Source: a virus. From it: a DNA stretch of 22,417 nucleotides. Below, in pieces: positions 10,931 through 18,883 of this stretch. The translations under genes were made by a program, and so were the position numbers. The notes under the pieces are model-generated. The model did no database searches. It saw nothing but the letters and a program-made list of their open reading frames with translations, and was not told where the DNA came from. The stretch spans positions 1 through 22,417 of the IMG/VR virus record IMGVR_UViG_3300023296_000265. One strand, 5' to 3'. Each line of letters starts with the position of its first letter. Position 1 is the first letter of the stretch.

Positions 10931-11151
10931 TACTTCCAGTCTTTAACATAGTGTTTACCACCATCTGTTCTTGAAGGCATAATAGGTATATAACTTATTT
11001 TACCATTAACATGTTGCTCTAAATCTGCACCACATTCCATACATCTATAAAATTGAGAACTAACTCCAACTAATGTTGTGATTGTATCGCACGTTGGACA
11101 TTCCCCTCGTACAACTTCTGCTTGAATTTTAAAATTCTTATTTTTTGGCAT
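10930..11151 (-). CDS. Zinc-ribbon protein
   Basis: A 73-residue protein with C18-x2-C21 (CPTC) and C37-x2-C40 (CMEC), then GADLEQHVNGKISYIPI. This is a classical four-cysteine zinc ribbon, of a type I recall in pelagic phages; role unknown. The ATG overlaps the previous stop by one base (TAATG). Confidence 0.75.
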   Translation of the reverse strand: MPKNKNFKIQAEVVRGECPTCDTITTLVGVSSQFYRCMECGADLEQHVNGKISYIPIMPSRTDGGKHYVKDWK

Positions 11152-11339
11152 TACTTACTTCTAACAGAATCTATAAAATTGTAAACCCTTCCAAATTGTT
11201 TGTCAATAGACATCAAATCAGTTTGGATCATGGTTACTGTTAATTGAAGTTCTATTAATGTAACTAAAGTCCATGTAGCAAGTCCCATTAAAATTGTACC
11301 TAGTAATCCTATTAAAAATGTGTTAGTTTTTCTGCTCAT
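11151..11339 (-). CDS. Small single-pass membrane protein
   Basis: A 62-residue protein: a basic N terminus (MSRKTN), one membrane helix (about residues 8-28, FLIGLLGTILMGLATWTLVT), then an amphipathic helix to the C terminus (SIDKQFGRVYNFIDSVRSK). It could be a holin-related or membrane-anchoring protein. It lies in a run of four small membrane or exported proteins (11151-11875). The ATG overlaps the preceding stop as ATGA. Confidence 0.65.
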   Translation of the reverse strand: MSRKTNTFLIGLLGTILMGLATWTLVTLIELQLTVTMIQTDLMSIDKQFGRVYNFIDSVRSK

Positions 11340-11428
11340 TTTTTTCTTTTTTTATTAAAATAATTTGCAATCCATTCACAAATATCATCCATTTTTGCAA
11401 AAAAATTATACCAAAATCTATCAATCAT
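11336..11428 (-). CDS. 30-residue aromatic peptide
   Basis: MIDRFWYNFFAKMDDICEWI followed by ANYFNKKRKK. A GGGGGAG ribosome site ends about seven bases before the ATG, which is a strong signal. The stop overlaps the next ATG (ATGA). It is an amphipathic aromatic helix with a basic tail, similar in outline to the product of 8934-9068. Confidence 0.55.
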   Translation of the reverse strand: MIDRFWYNFFAKMDDICEWIANYFNKKRKK

Positions 11429-11641
11429 TTAAGTCTCCCCCACTTCTGTACATGTAAATTTAGTGGCTACTTTGTTATTATTAACAAAATCTTCTTCTTG
11501 TAGCCGTAATATTTCTGTAGATATTTCTAATGCTGCAAGTGTACATTCTTTCCATGAATTATAAAGTTGTTTAACCTCTGCTGGAGGTAAACATTGATTA
11601 TCAATAAAAGAACACAGAAATATTACTAAAGTAAATTTCAT
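11429..11641 (-). CDS. Small exported cysteine protein
   Basis: A 70-residue protein with a hydrophobic N terminus (MKFTLVIFLCSFIDNQCLPP), then a helical body and a terminal KFTCTEVGET. Four cysteines (C10, C17, C33, C64) could form disulfides outside the cytoplasm. I recall this 'MKFTLVIxLC...CLPP' family from marine phages; its role is unknown. The ATG is coupled by ATGA to the tiny gene at 11638-11724. Confidence 0.7.
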   Translation of the reverse strand: MKFTLVIFLCSFIDNQCLPPAEVKQLYNSWKECTLAALEISTEILRLQEEDFVNNNKVATKFTCTEVGET

Positions 11642-11724
11642 GGTGTATTATAATCTCCCGGTCCACCTAATAAAGCCAGTGCTACCATCATCACAATTAA
11701 TAGTGCTGTAAATTTGTAATTCAT
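11638..11724 (-). CDS. 28-residue hydrophobic peptide nested in the 3' end of another gene
   Basis: MNYKFTALLIVMMVALALLG then GPGDYNTP: a single membrane or signal helix. It has AAGGAG at the right distance before the ATG and its TGA overlaps the ATG of 11429-11641. It lies almost wholly out of frame within the gene at 11648-11875. The layout recalls embedded Rz1 genes, but there is no lipobox cysteine, so I do not call it a spanin. Confidence 0.5.
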   Translation of the reverse strand: MNYKFTALLIVMMVALALLGGPGDYNTP

Positions 11725-11875
11725 CCTGGCGCTCTCCTTTATTGACATGACAAACACTCTTCCCCTTTATTTTTAGGATCACTACACTCACAAGGCTCAC
11801 AAGGACAAAGACCGTAAGGATCCAAGTGGAAGTCATCCAGGCAATGGCATTCATGGCCGCATTTTTTACATTCAT
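11648..11875 (-). CDS. Small membrane protein
   Basis: A 75-residue protein with one membrane helix (about residues 17-35, WILTVFVLVSLVSVVILKI) and a polar domain with two cysteines (SVCHVNKGE and STINCDDGS) that could form a disulfide if exported. Role unknown. The start has only a weak ribosome site after the stop of 11878-12537. The DNA for its C-terminal third also encodes the nested peptide at 11638-11724. Confidence 0.6.
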   Translation of the reverse strand: MNVKNAAMNAIAWMTSTWILTVFVLVSLVSVVILKIKGKSVCHVNKGERQDELQIYSTINCDDGSTGFIRWTGRL

Positions 11876-11877
11876 TT

Positions 11878-12537
11878 TTAATCTTTTTTTCCATTTGTTT
11901 TTTCTTCTATCTCATAAAAAAAGTTATCAGTATCTTCTGTTCTCCATTCGCCAGAATCTTCAACATTCCATGTCGAAGTCTGCACTTTCCAGTCAGGAAT
12001 ATTATCCTTAACTGTGAATGAAGGTAGGTCCCATATTATTCTGTTGTTTGGCTGAGCCGCATAGTTGCCTTCATCTAAAGCAATTATGTGAGCGCACTTA
12101 TGTTCGTGCGGTATTTCCGAATGTTCGGTATTAAGTATATTACTCTCTGGATGTGCAAAGTCAATAGTAAATAAGTATTTACCGTGATGCCATTTCTTAT
12201 CTTTACCTATATATTTACCGGAGGCAGCGCTTAGAATATCAAATATAGTAATAGCAGGATAATAACTAAAAGAATTCCAGAGCTCCAGTTCATCAAGTCG
12301 TCTATGTGGAACAGTTTCCGGTTGAAAACCACGTTGAATAAAAGCCGTAATTGGTAAGCGATAAAATATTGCACCGTTCTCCATAATAGCATGAAATAAT
12401 ATTGCACGGCCACTAAGGCAGGCAACAGCAAAGATAATACAGTCTTCAACTTCTCCATGATGTTTTTTACAGTCATATAAATACTCCTTTTTTATTTGAG
12501 CGTATTGTACAGGAATATTAGCATTTAGGTAAGACAT
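11878..12537 (-). CDS. Conserved marine-phage protein of unknown function, 219 residues
   Basis: A soluble protein that starts MSYLNANIPVQYAQIKKEYL and contains HHGEVEDCIIFAVACLSGRA, SYYPAITIFDIL, HKCAHIIALDEGNYAAQPNN and VQTSTWNVEDSG. I recall this family as common in uncultured marine phages, near polA, without a known activity. The conserved H, E, D and N residues suggest an enzyme, but I cannot assign one. The start overlaps the tiny gene at 12518-12643 by 20 bases. Confidence 0.7.
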   Translation of the reverse strand: MSYLNANIPVQYAQIKKEYLYDCKKHHGEVEDCIIFAVACLSGRAILFHAIMENGAIFYRLPITAFIQRGFQPETVPHRRLDELELWNSFSYYPAITIFDILSAASGKYIGKDKKWHHGKYLFTIDFAHPESNILNTEHSEIPHEHKCAHIIALDEGNYAAQPNNRIIWDLPSFTVKDNIPDWKVQTSTWNVEDSGEWRTEDTDNFFYEIEEKTNGKKD

Positions 12538-12643
12538 ATTTTATTTTTTTTAAAAGATTATACCATAAATTTTTGTAAATAGGATTTTTAGTTTTATTCC
12601 ACATTATCGCTGCTTCATCTATCTCTTTTAATAACTTATTCAT
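12518..12643 (-). CDS. 41-residue helical protein
   Basis: MNKLLKEIDEAAIMWNKTKN then PIYKNLWYNLLKKIKYVLPKC. The ATG overlaps the polA stop as ATGA, and the 3' end overlaps the next gene. The WNKTKNPIYKNLWYNLLKKI segment is of a type I recall from marine phages. Role unknown. Confidence 0.6.
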   Translation of the reverse strand: MNKLLKEIDEAAIMWNKTKNPIYKNLWYNLLKKIKYVLPKC

Positions 12644-14736
12644 TTTATTGAACCCCAATTTTTACCTTTTTTGTAATTTACTTTGTTAGGCACTTTAAGA
12701 GGAACTGCATTTTCCATAGTTTCTTTTACTATATTGGCCTGTTTATCATCTTTAATTGATAGGCACAACTCATCGTGTATTTGTATTTGTGGTAAAATTC
12801 CTTGTTCATAAAGTTCTACCATAGCTTTCTTAGTCATATCTGCTGCACTTCCTTGAATTAATCTATTCAAAGCTTTGTATGTAAAAGCAGGTTTATAATA
12901 TTTAGTAAAATCACTCATATAATTATCAGCTATATGGTCTTTATATTTGTCTAATAACTCGGCTTTAAAGGCTGTTTTAGCGTCTTCTTCTGATAATATA
13001 GGGACAGGTTCATATCTATTACTAGCGTTGTTCCAGGCTCTATCTTTAGTTTCCCACTTATTAAATCTACAAAATCTATCTCCTAATGTAAATAATAATT
13101 TATTATCCTCTGCAAATTCTATTAAATCTTGAGATAACTTTTTAACAAATGGAGCTTTCTCATGGTAAGTATTAAACAAAGTGTTAGCTTGAGGTTTAGT
13201 TAAATTTAATTCACTAGCTAGTTTTATTTTACCCATACCATAAAAGAGTCCAAGGTTAATTGTTTTGGCCATGGTCCGTGATATGTGAGCCATGTCTGCA
13301 ACAACCTGGTGAAAGTCTACATCAAATCCACTTTTATAAGACTCTTCAATCTTCTCTAAACTTTCCCTTAAATTATTAGGCATCTCAATATCTGGATTCT
13401 TATAAGGGTATAAAGTTAAAGCATAGTGGACCACGATACGAGGTTCTTGTTGTGAGTAGTCAAATGATCCCCATACACAGCCGTCGTCCGGTACAAAAAG
13501 CTCTCTCATCTTTTTACCTATAATTCCTCTTGATGGAATCTGTTGTAGGTTAGGATTAGACATTGAGAATCTTCCAGTAACCGTTCCTCCTTGGTCCGAT
13601 CTAATCTGATTGATGTCTGCATGTATTCTTCCTTCATGAACAAAGCCTAGTAGACCTTCAACAAAAGTATTCTTAGCTTTGTCACACTCTCTTGCTTTTA
13701 CAATCATTCTTAAGAAACGATTCTTATGTGTTTTTAAATAATCTTTTGGAAGTTTAGGAGTTGTTGATGGAACTAATTCTGTTTTAGGTTCACCCTTCTC
13801 ATCAAGAATATTTTTACCGTCCTTACCTTTTATTTTTTTCTTACGGTCTTTTGTCTTTTCATAATCTGTAATTTTTTCATGCTCAAGAAGAGCTTTGATA
13901 GAAGAAGCGGCCCATATATCTACATCAACATCAGTATGTTTTTTAATAATTTTTAATAAATTATCTCTACGTTTTTCTAAAAGTTTACCAAGTGCCTTAG
14001 CTTTTTCGACATCTATTTTAACTCCTTTAAACTTCATGTCAACCAAACAAGGAAATAATTTAGTTTCTAATTCAAATATTTTTCTACAAGTTTTGTATTC
14101 TTTACTTCCATCTGGATTAGTTTTTGTGTATAATACCGCGTCCAGATATTTTTTTTCAAATAGTTCCCACAATTTTAAAGTTAAGTTTACATCTTGCTCT
14201 GCATAATCTTTTACTAAATGATGAGGTAATTTATGCATATTAGACATGGGATCTTTTATCATTCCATTAGACCACTCTAAAACTTTTTCAGCTAAATCAT
14301 ATTTGTATTTAGTTTCATTTAAATAATCTTTACTTATAGAGTCTAGTGAATATCTCATTCTAGTTTCATCAATAACTGATGCTGCAATCATAGTATCTAA
14401 CAATTCTCCTTGAGGCATGTCTCCAGTTGCCGATCTAATCCAACAGACATCGTACATAGCATTATGAAATACCTTACGTATGTTTTTGTTTTGAAAAATC
14501 TTTTCATTTAAATAGGTCCAAGTTTCTTTGGTATTTAAATTATCAGTCATGTGGTGAGCAATAGGGAAATACAAAGTCTGGTTCTTAGTAGCGATTGCTA
14601 TACCTGTAACAAAGCCATCTTTTCTTATAGCCCCTAATCCTTTTGTCTTTAAATTAGGATCATAAGTTTCTAAGTCAATTGCAACAGTATCTATATCAGT
14701 TAAATCTAGATCTTTTAATTGTGGAACTGTACACAT
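12640..14736 (-). CDS. polA: Family A DNA polymerase with 3'-5' exonuclease
   Basis: The replicative polymerase, 698 residues. The exonuclease domain (1-200) has DLET (D21, E23), HNAMYD (N92, D96) and YAEQD (Y178, D182). The polymerase domain has TGRFSMSNPNLQQIP (387-401), motif A DYSQQEPR (D426, E431), motif B R487-x3-K491-x7-YG (Y499) and motif C HDE (654-656), all intact. The residue matching E. coli Phe762 is Leu495 (TINLGLFYG), a variant known in some phage polymerases. A basic K-rich insert lies at about 293-322. No 5'-3' exonuclease domain is present. The ATG overlaps the DUF3310 stop (TAATG). Confidence 0.95.
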   Translation of the reverse strand: MCTVPQLKDLDLTDIDTVAIDLETYDPNLKTKGLGAIRKDGFVTGIAIATKNQTLYFPIAHHMTDNLNTKETWTYLNEKIFQNKNIRKVFHNAMYDVCWIRSATGDMPQGELLDTMIAASVIDETRMRYSLDSISKDYLNETKYKYDLAEKVLEWSNGMIKDPMSNMHKLPHHLVKDYAEQDVNLTLKLWELFEKKYLDAVLYTKTNPDGSKEYKTCRKIFELETKLFPCLVDMKFKGVKIDVEKAKALGKLLEKRRDNLLKIIKKHTDVDVDIWAASSIKALLEHEKITDYEKTKDRKKKIKGKDGKNILDEKGEPKTELVPSTTPKLPKDYLKTHKNRFLRMIVKARECDKAKNTFVEGLLGFVHEGRIHADINQIRSDQGGTVTGRFSMSNPNLQQIPSRGIIGKKMRELFVPDDGCVWGSFDYSQQEPRIVVHYALTLYPYKNPDIEMPNNLRESLEKIEESYKSGFDVDFHQVVADMAHISRTMAKTINLGLFYGMGKIKLASELNLTKPQANTLFNTYHEKAPFVKKLSQDLIEFAEDNKLLFTLGDRFCRFNKWETKDRAWNNASNRYEPVPILSEEDAKTAFKAELLDKYKDHIADNYMSDFTKYYKPAFTYKALNRLIQGSAADMTKKAMVELYEQGILPQIQIHDELCLSIKDDKQANIVKETMENAVPLKVPNKVNYKKGKNWGSIK

Positions 14737-14942
14737 TATTTGTAATCCCTTTCTATTATCATTTCTAAGTAGTGAATAGCTTTCTCTATGTCTTGTAACT
14801 TACCTTTCGACTGATGTCTACAGATATATTTAATTGCGTTTCCTTCTGCAAAAAGTAATTTGTTTTTATTAATAAAGTCTGCGGGTTGAATAATCATATC
14901 TTTATAATGTGATCCTCCTACTTGTTTTTTATAAGCACTCAT
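14736..14942 (-). CDS. DUF3310 protein
   Basis: A 68-residue protein matching DUF3310 across its length: VGGSHYKDMIIQPADFI, then FAEGNAIKYICRH and GKLQDIEKAIHYLEMII. DUF3310 proteins are common in phages, often labelled nucleotide kinase without direct proof; the fold is small and helical. Here it lies between the SF1 helicase and polA, overlapping both, so it belongs to the replication unit. Confidence 0.85.
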   Translation of the reverse strand: MSAYKKQVGGSHYKDMIIQPADFINKNKLLFAEGNAIKYICRHQSKGKLQDIEKAIHYLEMIIERDYK

Positions 14943-16605
14943 TTTTTTTTCCTATTGTAAAGTATTTTCCGGGCATTTTTGCTAATCTCCAATAGTCAAA
15001 AATCCCTCTGCTGTATGCAGTGTATTGTAGTCTTAGTGAAGTAAAATAAGGATCTTTATTAACGACAGTTTCGTCAACAATAACATTATCATATGTTAAA
15101 CCTTTAACAGTATGAATGTTTGCATATTCAACTCTAACTTTTTTATCAAAATCAAAACCGTTATGTAAAACCCTTTTTATATATTTCATTCTTTCTTTAT
15201 GTTTGTTAACTGGCGCTCTTATAAGATCAAAATCTTTATGACCTTTACAACTAGACTTTAATAATTTTTTATCTATTAAATAATCTACAGTGTAATCTGT
15301 TTTAATCCATGTTTTAAGAGTTTCTACTGTTTTAGATCTATCTCCGACAATCAAATCCTTATTTAAATATTCACAAAAATTTTTTATCAAAGTAAGATCC
15401 ATTGGAATACCTTTAATAAAATCTGGCCATAATTTGTGAGCCCTTAATTCTTTTTTAATTACAAATGGAGGCTTACTTACTGGAGCAAATTCTATACCTT
15501 GTGCTATAAGAAAATCTGTACAACGTACATCGCTTGGAGTTCCTCTATAAGTAAATAGAAATGTTTCCTCAGTATTTTTAATTTTATCTAAAAGTTTATC
15601 TAAATGTCCTGATGGTTTTAAATCTGGTAAATAATAACCTTTTCCTTTAATAACTTCGTCTTCGTTAGGACCCTTCTTATACTTTGCTGGAGTCCACACT
15701 CTATGAGATTTATAATGATCCCAAACATCCATTATAATTGATTTACAATACGTATTAATAGCTTCACCACATCTATTACCATTTTTTAATTCGTAATAAG
15801 GATTTGCAGCTAAGTTGTGAAAATATTCTGCATCTGATCCTGAATACTCAAATAAGGTTTGATCTGCGTCTCCGACTAAATAGTAATGTCCTTCTTTTAC
15901 GTTTCTTGCCATTTTATCAATAGCTTTTCTTTGGGGTACATTACAATCCTGACATTCGTCTATAATTAACATATCTATATCTGGATCTTTTACGTCATCT
16001 TCCCACTGTTTAGTTTTTTCATTATACGTTTGACGTGTAAAATTATTTACCATATCTGAAAAATCACAAAGAGTTTTATCCTTTTTATATTTTTCATAAA
16101 GTGGAAGTAACTCTTTAATCAATTTTAAACTGTAAGGCTCAAAAGATTTTTGATCGCATTTAATCCAATACTTATCTAAAGTTTCTCCATGTCCGTCAGC
16201 GTCTGATAAGTATTTATAAAATCTATGTTTACGTTTTATGTCATCTTCCCTGTGAAGATTAAAACGACTATCTTTGTTTATTAATTCTTTATGATTATGT
16301 AACTTAAACACTTCTTTTTTTAATAATCTACTTTTGCAATAAGTATGAATAGTACATACTCTATATTTCATTGCTTTTTTAGTAATTCCTCGTAATTGTG
16401 GAAATGTATAATTTCCTTCTTCATTTTTTAAATTTTTTAAATCAAAAATAGCATCTCTAATTTCATTGGCAGCTATATTAGTGTGAGATAAAATTATAAT
16501 TTTTTCAGGAGTATATTTTGCTAAAGCTTTCATATAGGTATCCACAATAAATTTGTGAGTTTTACCGGTACCTGGAGGACCTGCAATAAATCTAGGCTCG
16601 TTCAG
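14929..16605 (-). CDS. SF1 (UvrD/Dda-like) helicase, probable CTG start
   Basis: An ATP-driven DNA helicase for phage replication, 558 residues from the proposed start. Motifs: Walker A GPPGTGKT (9-16), Walker B/motif II DECQD (216-220), motif III VGDADQTLFEYSGS (244-257), motif V HTVKG (498-502) and motif VI YTAYSR (528-533). The first conventional start, GTG at 16545, would cut off Walker A. Upstream in frame there are only CTG (16605) and ATT (16608) before a TAA. AAGGAGGT (16618-16611) is ideally placed for the CTG. The N terminus overlaps the primase 3' end by 14 bases. Confidence 0.85.
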   Translation of the reverse strand: MNEPRFIAGPPGTGKTHKFIVDTYMKALAKYTPEKIIILSHTNIAANEIRDAIFDLKNLKNEEGNYTFPQLRGITKKAMKYRVCTIHTYCKSRLLKKEVFKLHNHKELINKDSRFNLHREDDIKRKHRFYKYLSDADGHGETLDKYWIKCDQKSFEPYSLKLIKELLPLYEKYKKDKTLCDFSDMVNNFTRQTYNEKTKQWEDDVKDPDIDMLIIDECQDCNVPQRKAIDKMARNVKEGHYYLVGDADQTLFEYSGSDAEYFHNLAANPYYELKNGNRCGEAINTYCKSIIMDVWDHYKSHRVWTPAKYKKGPNEDEVIKGKGYYLPDLKPSGHLDKLLDKIKNTEETFLFTYRGTPSDVRCTDFLIAQGIEFAPVSKPPFVIKKELRAHKLWPDFIKGIPMDLTLIKNFCEYLNKDLIVGDRSKTVETLKTWIKTDYTVDYLIDKKLLKSSCKGHKDFDLIRAPVNKHKERMKYIKRVLHNGFDFDKKVRVEYANIHTVKGLTYDNVIVDETVVNKDPYFTSLRLQYTAYSRGIFDYWRLAKMPGKYFTIGKKNECL

Positions 16606-18061
16606 AATTTACCTCCTTAACTTCTTCACTAGTTCCTTCTACCATAAGATCTTCATTTTCAATTTTATGATTATCGATTACCCAAGACACCAAAGATTTA
16701 TTTTTGTATTTACCATTTTTTTTAGTGGCTTTTAATATGTCTTGAATTTTTAAAACAAGATCTACTCGTTTATGATTTATTCTTTGTTCTTGTAAGTAAC
16801 TTTCAAATTCATCTAAATTAAATTCTAATTGATTATTTTGTTGATTAAAATAAGGACTCCCATAGTTAACTAATTGCTCTTTATCTGTGAAGGCTTTTTT
16901 AATTTTAATATAATTAATAAAATGTTTTTTAAATACAAAAGATTCGTCCGCTTCTTCTACGTAGTCTTTTGATTTAGTTCTGGATTCAAATTTCATTTTC
17001 ATTATTTCCTCAAATTGGGCTGCTTTCATTTTAGGTAGCCAAACTTCAGCTTGAATTATAACCGCATCATAAAATTTTCCCTGGTTCATGAGCGTTGGTC
17101 CATCAACTGTAATAGTTTTAGTAAATGCTACGCCTTCTAAATTACCAGATACTCGTATTTTATATCTATCTTGACCATACTCAACAATATCTCCTATTGA
17201 ATCGTCCGCTATTTGTTTAACTTCAACTAAAGCTTTATCTTGAACGCCTATCCAACTGAATATTGTTGCAACACTTTCAATCCTGCATTCAATTATTTCT
17301 GCAAGTTTAGGCATGCCGAATGGTTTTTTAGATTTTCTTGTTGTTGAACCTTTATTTTTTCTATTTTCAGATTCATCGTCATTAGATTCTACTGCAATGT
17401 CATAAATAAAATCATTGATTTCAGTATCGTCCCAATCCGTTTGTTTAATTAAAACTCCAGCAATAGCTGTACAATATTCATCTCTTTGACCTTTAGGTGC
17501 ATATAAAATTGATAGAGCAGTAGCTAAAGATATTTTTCTTAAAATTTTATTTAAGTCGCCTACATATTCATTAAAGCCTGCATACTTTTCCCATCTTACA
17601 TGTTCTCTATGTTTACTATGTAATGATCCTGGAACGATTGTATAACAAGTCTCAGTACTTCTTATTTCGCATAAAGTTTGTCCATGTGCCGCATGTTCAA
17701 CATATCTTTCAAGGTCTTTTGGTAATGAAAATTTCTGTGCCGGTAATTTTGCTTTAAACCAATAATGGCTTGTAGGGTTATGTTCTCTACCGGATATAGT
17801 GCCACAATTTGTTAAATATTTATGTGCAAAAACTTTTGCGCGCGTGTTATCAAGATCTAAATCAACTACGTTATCTAATCTTAATCCTATTTCTTTATCT
17901 AAATGTTTGTTTTTCCATTCTTCTTTCTTTATTTTAAAATCGGCATCACTCCATTTTTTAACTGTAGGCTTGCCTCCCTCACAAGGCACCAGAGTATAGC
18001 CAAGATCGTACCAGTCCTCATACGTAAGCGGACCTTTATTTAGGTTTTTAATTTCATTCAT
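16592..18061 (-). CDS. Primase of the PrimPol (archaeo-eukaryotic) type
   Basis: A 489-residue protein whose N-terminal ~200 residues match the bifunctional primase/polymerase domain: LGYTLVPCEGGKP (20-32), W37, GLRLDNVVDLDLD with metal ligands D67/D69/D71, SGREHNPTSHYWF with H99 (90-102), and CEIRSTETCYTIVPGSLH as the third motif. The remainder (200-489) has no helicase Walker motif; helicase action is probably supplied by the SF1 gene that overlaps its 3' end. It should make primers for PolA. The ATG at 18061 has no clear ribosome site and lies 12 bases from a GC-rich hairpin. Confidence 0.8.
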   Translation of the reverse strand: MNEIKNLNKGPLTYEDWYDLGYTLVPCEGGKPTVKKWSDADFKIKKEEWKNKHLDKEIGLRLDNVVDLDLDNTRAKVFAHKYLTNCGTISGREHNPTSHYWFKAKLPAQKFSLPKDLERYVEHAAHGQTLCEIRSTETCYTIVPGSLHSKHREHVRWEKYAGFNEYVGDLNKILRKISLATALSILYAPKGQRDEYCTAIAGVLIKQTDWDDTEINDFIYDIAVESNDDESENRKNKGSTTRKSKKPFGMPKLAEIIECRIESVATIFSWIGVQDKALVEVKQIADDSIGDIVEYGQDRYKIRVSGNLEGVAFTKTITVDGPTLMNQGKFYDAVIIQAEVWLPKMKAAQFEEIMKMKFESRTKSKDYVEEADESFVFKKHFINYIKIKKAFTDKEQLVNYGSPYFNQQNNQLEFNLDEFESYLQEQRINHKRVDLVLKIQDILKATKKNGKYKNKSLVSWVIDNHKIENEDLMVEGTSEEVKEVNSERA

Positions 18062-18072
18062 AATTTTATGAT

Positions 18073-18100
18073 GGGCGGATCCACTCTCGCTTCGCCGCCC
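18073..18100 (-). repeat. GC-rich hairpin between the SSB-like gene and the primase gene
   Basis: GGGCGG (18073-18078) and CCGCCC (18095-18100) are exact inverted arms around a 16-base loop, in a 52-base gap of an otherwise AT-rich operon. No T-run follows on the minus strand, so a processing or attenuation site fits better than a terminator. Confidence 0.45.
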
Positions 18101-18113
18101 AATTCCTAGAAAC

Positions 18114-18881
18114 TTATAAAACTATTTTATCTGTTTTTGGTTGTTCTTGATTTTCAGGTTTAGCTGCAATCTCACCTGCGCTTACACGCTCTGCAAAATT
18201 TTTAGCCATATCATAGATACTTTTATCTGATACCGGACCTACCTGTGACACATCCCAACCATACCATGTTCCTTTGTCATTTGACATTTGAACAGTCTTT
18301 AGTTTGTAAATGTGGCTATATGTAGGCGGAGTAAACATACCATTTTTACCTTGTAGTTTAATTCCCATCATCATTGAGTTCCATTTTCTACTAATTTTTA
18401 ATTGAGTAGCTCTCATAGAAATCAATGCTGTTGTAGGTGAATCCCCTAACATAAGCACAAAATGATTTGCTGTGTTTTCGATATAGTTACCATTAGGTAA
18501 TCTATCTTTGTAAGATTTATCACGAGTTGTTTTACTCATGATATCACTTTCAGCGTTATGAATTGCAACTGGAGCGCCTGTACTGGCTCCCCTATCTTGC
18601 CATTCTACTAACTGTCTTTGATAATGAACAGGGATAATGTCAATACCTTTAGAGCCATCAAAAAATTGACCGCTAACTGTATTATAAATCATACCAGGTT
18701 CAGCACCGACTTTATACTTTGCATGTGTCTTATTAACTTCCGGTGATAGTTGTCCTAACACCTTTAGAAAAGGTAATGCAAGGTCTTCTTGCGACATATT
18801 TTCTATGCCATGATTTGCATCAGCTTCAAACATATTTGTAGCTAACGCGCCTGCTTCTTCTTTTTTTATTACTTGGTTCAT
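18114..18881 (-). CDS. Candidate single-stranded DNA-binding protein
   Basis: A 255-residue soluble protein, beta-rich in the middle (GIDIIPVHYQRQLVEWQDRG, then NHFVLMLGDSPTTALISMRA), with several aromatics and a polar C-terminal tail (KPENQEQPKTDKIVL). It has no catalytic motif. Its place directly before the primase and helicase, its size and its beta content suggest an SSB of the phage type, but this is mostly inference from context. The ATG has AAAGGAAAC upstream, inside the short gap after the 184-residue gene. Confidence 0.5.
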   Translation of the reverse strand: MNQVIKKEEAGALATNMFEADANHGIENMSQEDLALPFLKVLGQLSPEVNKTHAKYKVGAEPGMIYNTVSGQFFDGSKGIDIIPVHYQRQLVEWQDRGASTGAPVAIHNAESDIMSKTTRDKSYKDRLPNGNYIENTANHFVLMLGDSPTTALISMRATQLKISRKWNSMMMGIKLQGKNGMFTPPTYSHIYKLKTVQMSNDKGTWYGWDVSQVGPVSDKSIYDMAKNFAERVSAGEIAAKPENQEQPKTDKIVL

Positions 18882-18883
18882 GT

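Noticed and set aside
12231-12476. Minus-strand frame that looks like a multi-pass membrane protein
   Set aside because: It lies out of frame wholly within the conserved 219-residue gene (11878-12537), with no ribosome site; the hydrophobicity comes from the A/T-rich alternative frame.
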